Positions 48,747-60,400 of a DNA stretch of 64,000 nt are shown here, one piece after another. Position 1 is the first letter of the stretch. The number at the start of each line of letters is the position of its first letter. The translations under genes were made by a program, and so were the position numbers. The stretch comes from Membranipora membranacea (Eukaryota; Bryozoa; Gymnolaemata; Cheilostomatida; Membraniporidae), in NCBI GenBank assembly GCA_914767715.1, contig OU612065.1, positions 17,732,001 to 17,796,000 on the forward strand, in the 5' to 3' direction. The notes beneath the pieces are model-generated. The model saw only the letters and a list, made by a program, of their open reading frames with translations. It was not told where the DNA came from and made no database searches.

Positions 48747-49052
48747 CTTCAATGTAGTGAGTCAGTCAGGTTAGAGAATAGTCAACTCAGGCACTTTTCA
48801 TTGCATCAACAGCAAACAAATTTTCAATTCTTTTCTGCAACATGTGCCCACACTGATTTCGAGATTACACTATTAACATGCAATAGTATATCACGTGATC
48901 AGTGTGACATATGCCCTCAAACTCTAGTTGACCTTGACAAAATAATTCATAAGAAATAGACATGAAGAAAATAATTACTATACAAACTATAATATAAAAT
49001 TTGTCAATTGTGTTGCTTAGGAGTTTTAGCTTTCCATTACCCTTGTTTGAAG
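48747..49052. promoter_or_regulatory. Putative bidirectional promoter of FMC1 and DNAAF5
   Basis: Only ~306 bp separate the FMC1 start codon (minus) from the DNAAF5 start codon (plus). The interval contains no coding trace. No motif is strong enough to name, and the sequence is AT-rich rather than a CpG island. A shared promoter is inferred from spacing alone; an untranslated upstream exon of either gene would weaken this. Confidence 0.5.
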
Positions 49053-52000
49053 ATGGAAGAAAAAATGTCAATGAATGAAAGTGAGCTCCTTCAAGAAGTT
49101 AGGCAGAAAATAACTCGGCATGTCAATTCTTTGGGTGACCCAAATAGAGCCACTAGGAAGAGAGGACTTGAGGGCATAAAAAAAGAGTTGTTTGGAACAA
49201 AACTGCCCACTGATACAGTGACAAATCTCTATAAAGATCTGCAAGGTCCCCTGGTATTGTTGGTTACTGATCCTGTTGAGAAATGCAGAGAGTTAACTAT
49301 TTCTCTTGTTGAGAAATACATAGAGGTGACTGGAGATTTTGGAAGTACCTTACCATTAATGGTACCAATGTTTGTTCAGAGAATGGGTCAGCAGGACATT
49401 GTTGAGACATCAGAAGAGTTGAGGTTGCAGCTCTCTCAGCTAGCCACATCTCTGGTACAGCTCACTAAGAAGGGGAACGCTCTATATTTAGACGACTATA
49501 TCAAAGTCTTACAGCGAACTTTGGTCGATCCTTACTATGAAGTGAGGAAAGAAAGCTGTAAATGTGCTTCCATTCTAGCAGAATCTATACCACAGCATTT
49601 CCATCAGCAATCGGAGTCTCTTATAAAGCCACTGCTTCATTCCATTTCCCATCAACATTCACGTGTCAGACTAGCTGTCGTCAATGCAATAGGTATATGT
49701 GTGCATCATTATCTTAAAACCATGTTCCTTACCAAAAATGGCCAACTTGTCTTCAGTCCTTCTGCTTACCTATCCTTATCGTATTCTAAATACCATGCAA
49801 GTGATTATACATGTAATTACATCTGCACGATACTTGTTGTATTCCAGGTCAGGTTCTGCTCTATGGCAATAATAAGAATGTCGATGATGTGGTGTCACAT
49901 TTGGCCCAGCGTCTGTTTGATCACACTCCTGTAGTCAGGGAAGCTGTCACAAGATTGGCTGGTACGTGGCTACTAGAACTACCTGACAGGTACTCCTTCT
50001 GGCATAAGATCATGCCCCTACTTCTCACCAGTATAACAGATGAACTTCCGTCTATTCAAGAAGAAGCAATGTCATTATGGCATGACGTTGGTAAGCAGTC
50101 ATGAATATATCGAATGTACCTATAGGAACGACCATCACATCATAATTTTCTTTAATTTACACTGTAAACCTACACAGATAAGTTGTCTAGCACAAAGTCA
50201 AAAAATCTCACAGTATTGATAATCCATTGTTGAATGAAATAATATGGCTTACTTAAACTATTGTTGAAAGTTGATTTTTCATTGGTCAAGTAGATGTCTT
50301 ACAACAGTTCAGATTATTAACCTGATTGGTTTTGCAGGAATACGCTACCTGAGAGAAAATGAGAAAGATCTGAAGGAGAAAGAAGATTTTGAAGCCCCTC
50401 AGCCAGCCCATTATCCCCCTGGTGGTATGTGTTTTAGTCAATTATTATTTTGCTCTTCAATATGTTCTTGGTTTATTTTATTCTTATTCCGAGGTGAAGT
50501 GGCCTCAATTCCAACTTGCCGTTAGTCCAAGAGATTTTGCACAGCCAAAATGAACATGCTGAATGGTTAAGTATCCTAGAAGCTTGGGATCACCAGCTAG
50601 CATGTTTTGCCGGTACGTTATCAGTACATAATGGAAGTTTTAGGCAATTGTTGAATGAACCGTTATGTTATGGTCCCAATCAGCGATGGGTAAGACTGGA
50701 ACACTGTTTATAAAGACAGTATTACAAAATCATGATCGAAATTTAACCTAATTTCTTACTTCTACAGTTGAGCGACCAAATTTAGGCTGTAGAGAGCTTA
50801 TGTACAGAAATCAGTCAAAGATCCTGCCCGGGCTATCTAGAGATATCCTAGATTGGGTTGTCGATACGCGCAAGAAGTCAGCCATGCTTCTGTACACCAT
50901 CATCATAAACGCTGAGGCTAACATCACACAACATGTATCCATGCTCATGGAGTCCATATACAAGGCTGCTATTGATGATGAAAAAGAAGTAGTGCAATAT
51001 GTAAGCTGACAGTTCGATCAGATAGGGCCTAGAGTTAATGATACATGGCCTAAGTAAAAAACCGAAAAAATACTTTTTGTGATTTTGGGTTGTCTAGTAA
51101 TTTCACCTGTCCGGCAGTCGTTGGTGAGGCTGGGTTTTGTGTAAATTTAGATGCGCCACAAAATAGTCAGAGACATAATAGAGATCATCCATGGTGTTTG
51201 GCGATATTGCAGACATAGTAAGTAAGATATTTCCATGGCTTGGCTGAGCAATTCTGGTCTACTAAACTTGAAGTAAATTTTTGAACTTGAGGTGCCATCG
51301 TGGCCCATTACTAATTCTGATTGTTGTTATATGCAGGTGGAGAAGTCATGTGAGATGCTCGGATATTTTGTCCGACCTGATGTGTGGATGCCGATCATCC
51401 TCTCTGCTGTACAGAAATACCAGCATTTTGGTTCTGTGCTCGCATTATCTAATCTTATCAAAGGCAGTGAAAAGGACAAAGTCATAGAATATCTGGGACA
51501 GATCTGTGAAGTCATGAGTAACCCAGATGTGTGTTCTTCACGACAGGTTAGTCATTCCTGATTGGTGTGTTGCAGCATTCTTGTTGGTCCGTACCCACGA
51601 GTATGAATAACTCCTTTTCCATCCATGTGTACCTAATGTATACATTTTAATATGCAACACTATATTTGATAATGAATGTTGGGTATGGGAATAGCCGGAT
51701 AGATGTTGGGGTAGCTAATATATAGAAATAGACATTGAATATTCTGAGAAATCTGAGATCATGATGTGAGTTTTACACTGTGACATATGATTATCTTATC
51801 ATTTGCAGGTTAATATTCAGCTGAAGATTGTTGACTATGTGAACTCAGTCCTATCTTTATACTCTGTTGGAGTTTTAGAGCCGATCCCAATATCTTATGA
51901 TCTTTTTAAGACACTTATCACAGTAATATCTGTGGCTGGTGACGAGCTCGTTGTCACTAAGGTAAGACTTCACAAGTTATGATATACTGTGCACTCCACT

Positions 52001-55000
52001 CTACCCTAACATCTTTGAAGGGCTAAACTTTGATCTAATTGAACAAGGTCGGAATCAAGAAATGAAACACCTAGTGCCTACATTTGAACATCTTTTCTCA
52101 TTTGATTTGTGTATGTGGTAAATGTCTTGTGTCCTATCATACAGGCTAATGAGACCATGAAGGAGTTGTCAATGGTACAGGCAATGGATATGCCTGATCT
52201 GTTTAAACATCATACTCTGCAGCTTCTAGACTCATTTGGAGATTCTTACCTTCACTGGACAAATAATTCAGTTGAGCGACTCATATTTGACACACTTCTG
52301 ATCTATTCAGGTTAGTGTTTTTGTGTCACAAAGTTTCACAGTCAGGGTGTTCAGTCTACACTTCTTCAAACATTTTCTTATATCCGTTATTTATATGTAT
52401 TTCGAGTAGCCTCTTTTTGGACTTACCATTTTACTTTGATCGACCTGCTATTTTAGGCCCATGCTAAAAAATCCTGTATTGCATGCATTTCATCTGTCCA
52501 CTGTAATTGCACTCAACGGGCAACCCTTAGCCTTTATTTTGAATATAATGTGAATGGCCAATGAGAATCTTCTAGAAACAATTATTGTAGTAGCATTCAA
52601 TTGGAATCCATGCTCTGTACTTCGGATATAATGTAAATTGTCAGTGAGAATCTCCTAGAAACAGTTATTGTAGTAGAATTCAATGGGAATCCATATTCTG
52701 TACTTTGGATATAATGTAAATTGTCAGTGAGAATCTTCTAGAAACAGTTATTGTAGTAGAATTCAATGGGAATCCATATTCTGTACTTCGGATATAATGT
52801 AAATTGTCAGTGAGAATCTCCTAGAAACAGTTATTGTAGTAGAATTCAATGGGAATCCATATTCTGTACTTTGGATATAATGTAAATTGTCAGTGAGAAT
52901 CTTCTAGAAACAGTTATTGTAGTAGAATTCAATGGGAATCCATATTCTGTACTTCGGATATAATGTAAATTGTCAGTGAGAATCTCCTAGAAACAGTTAT
53001 TGTAGTAGAATTCAATGGGAATCCATATTCTGTACTTTGGATATAATGTAAATTGTCAGTGAGAATCTTCTAGAAACAGTTATTGTAGTAGAATTCAATG
53101 GGAATCCATATTCTGTACTTCGGATATAATGTAAATTGTCAGTGAGAATCTCCTAGAAACAGTTATTGTAGTAGAATTCAATGGGAATCCATATTCTGTA
53201 CTTTGGATATAATGTAAATTGTCAGTGAGAATCTTCTAGAAACAGTTATTGTAGTAGAATTCAATGGGAATCCATGTTCTGTACTTTGGATATAATGTAA
53301 ATTGTCAGTGAGAATCTCCTAGAAACAGTTATTGTAGTAGAATTCAATGGGAATCCATGTTCTGTACTTTGGATATAATGTAAATTTTCAGTGAGAATCT
53401 CCTAGAAACAGTTATTGTAGTAGAATTCAATGGGAATCCATGTTCTGTATTTTGGATATAATATAAATAACCAGTGAGAATCTTCCAGAAACAATTATTG
53501 TAGTAGAATTAACCAATTTCTATTATGTTTATCCATGATGAATTTTGGGCATTTATTTCATATTAGGGTATAAATTCCATTGGCCAGTCAAACAATAGGC
53601 TATACCTACAATACTGTTTTCCATTGTCTTCTGTATATAGTACCTCAGAAATCTGTCTGTAGCTGGGGTTTAGCCAAGGAGTAAAAAGCTCCTTGGTTTA
53701 TCTGTCAAATTTGAAAACCTAAATATGATATAATGATATATATATATGATTATAATGGATGCCCTATGTTATGGTCTTACTTTATTTTATTTCTAGGACC
53801 GGTAGTCGGGGAGCTACTGGATAAAATTATACCGATGCTCACATCAAACATGAACCCTGAGAAGGACCCGGAAGTGAGACTGAAACTCTTCTCACTCGTG
53901 TCCAGATTAGTACAGAATTCTGCTCAGACTCTCAACTCTACAAACAGGTACCCCCCCCCCTCTTATATAATCAAAGCTTGAGGCTCAAGCGTTAAGTTTC
54001 AGCATGAAATGCTATTAAGGCTATCAAAATTATAAGATACAGGAATTTGGAACAAAAAATTTCTGTGTCATTATATGATATTTTTAAGTGTCCAACCACA
54101 GAGCTAGATCCTCATTCTGTACTCTGGTGGTACCTTGAGCTTTTCTGAAATAGCAATCCTAACTCACTTTCATGTATCAAAACAAACCTTCTCTTTTGGG
54201 TTTCAGTCTCTATAGACTACCTTCACATTAGCATCAGTAAATCAGGTATGTCACTATACTTGTTTTGGTGAGAACTTACGACACCGTTGTCACCTGTTCT
54301 TACCAAATAAACAAGGCAATTCATGTACGATCACAATTGCCAATCATTGTTTCTTGTGTAGGTTTGGAGTGTTCTCAGTAATACTTGTTCAGGATATGAT
54401 CTTACCTAACTGTGTATGGAAGGCTGGACGTACTGCAGCAGCTATTCGTACTACTGCTGTATCCTGTCTGTGGTCTCTACTCAAAAATCAAACTATCTCT
54501 CAAGATCAGGTAAATACATCACCAGCAATGTTGACAGGATCCATTGATCACTTACGAGCAATGCAAAGCTTGTTTGCAAAAAAACAGACTTTCTTTGAGA
54601 TAAGTTAAAACAAGTAACGAGGCAAATAATGTGAGTATGCGAGGTTGGAGCAATTGGTAGTGAGCATAAGCCTCAATAAAGAGTCAACTAATCGCGCTGT
54701 ACTTCAAGATAATGCATGAACAATGAGAAGACGACTACAAAATGTTAGTAAAATTACATGGTGTATAACATTTCTGTGTTAACAAAACAGCTGATCTTTG
54801 TCACATTTCTTCAAAAAAATAAGTCCTCTAGGTGTACAAAACTTCTGTATTTCTCTATTGTACAGTTTTGGGTACATCTGCGCCTGATATAAAATGCTGT
54901 GGCATACAACACATATTTTGTTTTCCAATAGAATGTCACTGAATCTCACTTGCTGTATACTAATCATTTGTAGCTGTTGAGTATAGCAGAGAACCTGCTG

Positions 55001-56108
55001 ACTCAGCTGTTGACACTACTAGAGGATGATATATTAGATACCAGGCTCATCACATGTAGAGTCATCATGCATATGCTCAACATCGCCGGTACTGCTATGG
55101 ACCAACATAGGCTATATAACATGTATCCTAACTTACTGAAGCGACTGGATGACAGCAACGATAACGTCAGGTATGACCAACTGCTGTTGATGTGTTCCAT
55201 ATGCGTTACACATTGTATCTTATATCCACTGGACTTCTTTGTTGCATTGTTTGCTCTTGTTTGAGAACAGCTTATGCAGGAATTTATGTCAAGAAGTTTG
55301 GGTTTGGTTCAACTTTCATATGATCAACTTCAATGTTTACCTGACTGATAGACTGTCTCATACAAGTTTCCAAACCTGTTTAATTGATGAAGCTGGCTCC
55401 TTGATCATTTGTAGAATTGCAGTAGCGAAGACCCTAGAGTCATACTTTAAAAGCTTTAATGGTCACTACGATGCCTCTAACTACAGACCACACTTTGAGG
55501 AGCTTGTTAAGGGATTACTGATCCACCTGGACGATCCGAACACAGATATACAGGAAGCTGTGCTCTGTAAGTATTATTGATGTTTAGTTGACTCTCCTGT
55601 CCATTAGGACTTTACTAAGAGGTCACGTGGGAGGTGTTACTATCATAATCACTAATATTGGGAAATAAACATTTGAAACTACGTTCTTGTGTTTTAAATG
55701 TAATAGTACAGAATCTAATACACCCTACAGGATGAAAATCTATATCAGTGACATTGCTCAATATCAAGAAGGTTATGGAATGAATATTTCGTTTCGTAGC
55801 TTTCAAAACATCACCGTAATTTGTGTTATCACCAAGCTAATGTAAAACAGTGACGAGTCGTAACAAAACTTCCAACAAAATATGTTGCCTGTAATGTAAA
55901 TTAAATTTGCAAAACCTTCCACCATATCAGCATTGATGTTTCTTTTATTATTTTAGGTGTGCTGGAGAGAGCAGCATGCATCAAGGCGGCAGTCGTGATT
56001 AAAGAGACGGAGTCTGTCACGCACAAACACAGATCGCCAAAATATTGTAACGCTCTACTCAAATACTGTGAGAATCTGAAATCTCAGTCAGCCGCAGGTG
56101 ATAGTTGA
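49053..56108 (+). CDS. DNAAF5: Dynein axonemal assembly factor 5 (HEATR2)
   Basis: Twelve exons: 49053-49692, 49848-50090, 50338-50424, 50768-51000, 51337-51546, 51809-51961, 52145-52310, 53797-53947, 54362-54509, 54974-55170, 55415-55566 and 55957-56108. They sum to 2,532 nt, an uninterrupted 843-residue frame, close to human DNAAF5 (855). The protein is a string of HEAT repeats from end to end: VTNLYKDLQGPLVLLVTDP, VDPYYEVRKESCKCASILAE, HQHSRVRLAVVNAIG, FDHTPVVREAVTRLAGTWLL, HYPPGVERPNLGCRELMYRN, DDSNDNVRIAVAKTLESYF. Known role: a cytoplasmic factor needed to preassemble outer and inner dynein arms for motile cilia and flagella. ATG at 49053 is preferred because the frame upstream has no better start. 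Intron 7 holds an 83-bp minisatellite. No lesion is seen. Confidence 0.93.
52540..53515 (+). repeat. 83-bp minisatellite with 166-bp higher-order period in DNAAF5 intron 7
   Basis: About 11.7 copies of a unit with GTCAGTGAGAATC, TAGAAACAGTTATTGTAGTA, GAATTCAATGGGAATCCATA and CTGTACTT. The marker TCAGTGAGAATC recurs at 52641, 52724, 52807 and on, a constant 83-bp step. TCTCCT/TTTGG units alternate with TCTTCT/TTCGG units from ~52640 to ~53220, giving a dimer period of 166; the outer copies are diverged. Confidence 0.92.
53674..53696. repeat. Short hairpin CCAAGGAG/CTCCTTGG, second copy
   Basis: CCAAGGAG, seven bases, CTCCTTGG just upstream of DNAAF5 exon 8; same stem as at 48503-48522. Confidence 0.55.
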
Positions 56109-56222
56109 TTAACATTACTGTTGTTATATTATCTGCATTCAAAATTGATATCACACTATTTTGTACTGCTAGGTCATACCTTGCTTGGTGACCATCAATA
56201 TGATGATGATGATTGTACCCAA

Positions 56223-56348
56223 AGGATGACAGACCTGTTATGCAGGATGACAGACCTGTTATGCAGGATGACAGACCTGTTATGCAGGATGACAGACCTG
56301 TTATGCAGGATGACAGACCTGTTATGCAGGATGACAGACCTGTTATGC
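56223..56348 (+). repeat. 21-bp tandem repeat, six identical copies
   Basis: AGGATGACAGACCTGTTATG followed by C, repeated six times without any substitution, starting 115 bp after the DNAAF5 stop. Because 21 is a multiple of three, both strands show spurious open frames here. Confidence 0.95.
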
Positions 56349-56600
56349 AGGGGCTTTGATTTTTGTCACAAAACATGCTGAAGTACTGATTCTGTAGGCT
56401 CCAAATACTAAACTGTGTGTTGTAATTTTACAATTGATTGAGAGAATTAATAACTTTCTAGTGTCTCAAATTGAGATGAGCATGAGTGTTATTTTTGATT
56501 TTGTTGATGACTGATAACCGATTAGTGTGCAGTAGTTTAAACTATAATAATATTAACCAAGTGTCATGCTATCCCATCTAAGAAATACTATCCCTGCAAG

Positions 56601-56606
56601 AATAAA
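56601..56606 (+). terminator. DNAAF5: Candidate polyadenylation signal for DNAAF5
   Basis: AATAAA lies ~490 bases after the stop codon, followed by a GT-rich stretch (GTGTGG, GTCGTTTTTATGTGGTG). The 3' UTR would include the 21-bp repeats. Confidence 0.4.
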
Positions 56607-57422
56607 GTGTGGTCCATCAAATTGAAGTCGTTTTTATGTGGTGCGTCCATAGACAAAATGCACTGTGTTTTGTCTATGGGTACGTCCATGATGGCAATAT
56701 AGTAATTTGTGATGGAATTAAGAAAACCATCGCAAAAGTCTGTCTAATTATGTGGTTGTAAAAACTGCTACTCAGGTTGACTATTTATCTTTTACATCAT
56801 TGAATGAGCGACTCATTGTTTACTTATATTCTTATATGTCGATAGTCAGAAATGTGCGCATAGGGCATGCTTGATAAGTCCTGAACAAGCTAAACAAAAC
56901 CTATGACATATAGTACTCATAACAGAAGTGCTAGGGAATTATAAAGGACCAAATGAAGTAGCAAAATACGTTGAGGTGAAACTGGAATCTTTACCAGAAT
57001 GGACGGGTTAGATCAATGAAAAACTTAAACAGCAAAAATTGTGTATCATTGTTAACTAAAAAATAAAACAAATATAAAACAAGAATTAAGATGAAGGATC
57101 TGTACAGGTAAATTATAAAAAAGGAACACAGATATGCACCAAGAAGAAACAGGAAATTTAGCGCGCTTTGAATTGCGCAAGGATTATCAAAAATTGAAAG
57201 TTGATTGTCATGATACAAAGGAAGTTTGAAAAGGAATACCACCACCAATATAAGAATACACGGATAACATACTGATTTGTCTAAATGATCACAGGTAAAT
57301 TTATCACAACCTGATTTGAAGAGATACATAATTTATGTAATGTTTAGAACATTTAGGCTTGTCAAAACTCAGTATAATGCAAACCCCAAAGTTTACTCTG
57401 CATGGAGAGAGGCCCGGCTCCT
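56607..57422. other. Intergenic region between the convergent genes DNAAF5 and VWA3
   Basis: AT-rich, no gene or repeat supported. The short frame on the minus strand (56991-57329) is hydrophobic because of base composition and has no recognisable family. Confidence 0.4.
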
Positions 57423-60400
57423 TTACACTGTAGGTTCAATCACTTTACCAACGGTGTTGTCCCCAGTGCCTGCTTTCTTGTTGTTATATTGCGCTCTGAA
57501 CACTTTAGCCTGGTTCAGATATTGTCTAGCCAAGGCGATCTCAGAAGCCAGGCGTCTCAAATCATCTCCATCAAACTCTGGAATTCTTACAGTCTGCAAG
57601 AGACAAGAAAAAACGGATAGTTTGTATCAGAGTGTCTTCAGCCGAATTGAAATATTTGTGGGTTATTTGCTCTTGATCACAAACAAGACAACTCCATCTA
57701 ATCTTTTTTTCACTCAGTATTGTTTGAACCTAGTTTGCTTAGCAATAATCATCCTAAAGTATGAAAAGGGATGCGATAATTATAGTTGTGACATTAAAAT
57801 GCAAGTTTTAAAATATTTCACCTCATCAGTGAAGCCATCCTTGAGCACTTTATGTGCGAAGAGGTCAGCATTAAAATCCGGGCCATGAGATCTGTGATAT
57901 CTCCCTCCAGTCTCCGCTGCCAACATCTACAATGATTAAACAGCGTAATGGTAATATATATGTACCAAAACCATAGATTTAAAAACAGTATAGATAGGTC
58001 ATTGTGTGCTCCTGTCTATCCAATAATATGATAGCTACTTTAGCCTCAGATCTAGGAATTTTAGCAATCTAGAACATAAGGCTGGGTGTCACATGACTGT
58101 TAGTAAAACGACCTTCAAGCCAATCATGTTCTTATAACATTGTGAGTGGCTCAGAAGTCGTTTTACTCAGTATAGCCTTCTCTCATTGGACACTGTCTGA
58201 TAAGGTTATCATCATGAAAGGCAAAAGGTGCTGACTATAAATCATGCGTAAATTATATTTTTTCTAACCTCAAAGATAACTGGGGGTTCCCCTATAGGAG
58301 GGGGCAACTAATACGCCATTTTAACCCCCAATAAGATGTTTCAAGTAAATACAGTAGGTTGCTCAAGAAAAAATGAGTTCTTCAGGTGTAAAAAACTAAA
58401 TATGTATATTATGACAAGTACCTTGAGGAAGCTGTTGGCACTCTTGTCTTCACAGTGGAATGACATGGTGTGTATCTTCAGCTGCCTATGCTCATTCATC
58501 TGAGCGACCTCTTTGAGAACATGCTGTGTGCTGGTATCTGGTTTACCGTCACTTAGTAGGTAGATAGCATCCACCTCTAGATCACAGAACGCTTGCTAGA
58601 TGTATAAAAAACAGAGCAAAGTTGCTTGAAAACTCTTTATTGAACTTCGAAAACAAGATATTCAGTCAAGACTTGCATGCCTTGTTCTCACACAGGCAAA
58701 ATCAGTGTGATACTGGGGGGTCTTTCAATTAGAAACAGCCAAAATCGCAATATTATCGCTCACTCCCTGAGTGAGCGATACCTGCTAGGGGTCTCGCTTT
58801 CAGATCGCTCAGTCACTTGATGGAACTATATACATTCTGAGTGAGCGATTTGGGAGTGATTTTCTCTAATTGAAACACCAAGTGAGTGATAATTTTGAGC
58901 GATGTGATAGTGATGTGATAGTGATAACTTGCTTTAGTAAAGGATCACACTTTCTAATTGAAAGACCCCCCTGAGAGATTAAAACCAGTATTAAAATAAC
59001 AGACCAATAAATATCCAAGAATTATTATGAGACGCATTGGGCATCGGAATGGGCTGATGCATTTCCTATCCTCATTTTACTCAAAGGTAGAAGTTAGGAA
59101 ATGCGGCATCACCTATCATCAAGCTTCAGGGAATCCTACTACCATATTGTATGTAGTTTTTCATGCGTTTTCACACCATTCATTACAATATTCTGTAAGA
59201 TGACCATAACTATGTATACCTGTATAGCCTGTAGAGTACATGTGTTACCATCAGCTGACAGTCTGGATATCCATTCTATAGCCTCATGACACTTCTGCTC
59301 ATTGGCCAGTGTCACCTTACTCATCCATTTACTCACATTCTTAGAGAAGCCAATTAAGTTAAATCTGGAAGAGAAAAATGGGTAAACTTTATTTTAAGAC
59401 CCACTAAAGTCTTATCTATTTAACACACTACAGAATGAAACTATGAGTCAAGTGAAGACAAGTAGCACAGTATGACATGTGAGAGATCAAAGCTGGTTGG
59501 TGTATTTCCTGGATGGTCAAAATTAAAAATGATAATTAAACTTCAATGAAATTAATGATATTCTCAGGACCATTTGGAAATGTAAAGGCCTTGACCTAAA
59601 TTCATACCTGACTTTCTGAGGATAGAGCTGATCCCACATAAGTGAGGCCAGCTCCTGCTTCAGTTCATCCATATAATCCATCATGGATCCTGATATGTCT
59701 ACTAGGATAGCGACTCTGGGTTCCACTATGGTACCGAACACCCTTCTACTACCTATAATTCAGTATGGAGGAAATAAGAATCTATCAGAGAGGCAACAAT
59801 GGGGCAACTAGCTACTAAATAACATTTTTTAGTACATGTTAGTTCCAAGTAAAAATCAGAGTAGATCATGCCTGTGATTGCATTTTGTAAGTTAGACTAC
59901 AGCAAATATGGAGATAGCCGTTTTTATGATCTTTGAGGAGTAAGATATTCTTCATGGATTAAGACAGAATCTATATCTGAGAAAAAGATCAAACCTACCA
60001 CTTAGAAGCCACTGTAGACGTGTCACATATCGTTTGAGGATGGTATCCATCTGTACTTCATACCTCTCCAGCTCATGGGGCAGAAGCTGCAGGTGTTTTA
60101 TTGTTCCTTTGATGTTCACACTCGGAAATATTGTACAGTACCTATAGAAAAAGGTAGAGGGATATATTGATATATCTTAGTATCATTTTAGGACTTGCTT
60201 TCTGTGGTTGTCTCTTTTTGAAAATCTAGATGATAACTCCTAAATTTTGATTGCTTTCCCATTTTGTTCATATGTGGACACTGTATTTAACAAAATCCGT
60301 GACTGCACCTATGGACTACGTATTTTAATCGTTTAAAATGAACTCAAATCAATGGTGCAGCAGTATGATCAGATAGTCTCTGACTAGTGCGGTGACCACT

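Noticed and set aside
50516-50713. Extra DNAAF5 exon in intron 3
   Set aside because: The exons at 50424 and 50768 join directly in frame and match the family (YPPGVERPNLGCREL); the open frame between adds nothing recognisable.
56059-56381. Open frames on both strands with repeated ITGLSSC or RMTDLLC
   Set aside because: They result from the 21-bp repeat, which is a multiple of three, not from coding constraint.
57316-57888. 190-codon plus-strand open frame
   Set aside because: It covers the last two VWA3 exons and their intron in antisense; the minus strand has correct splice sites and family motifs.
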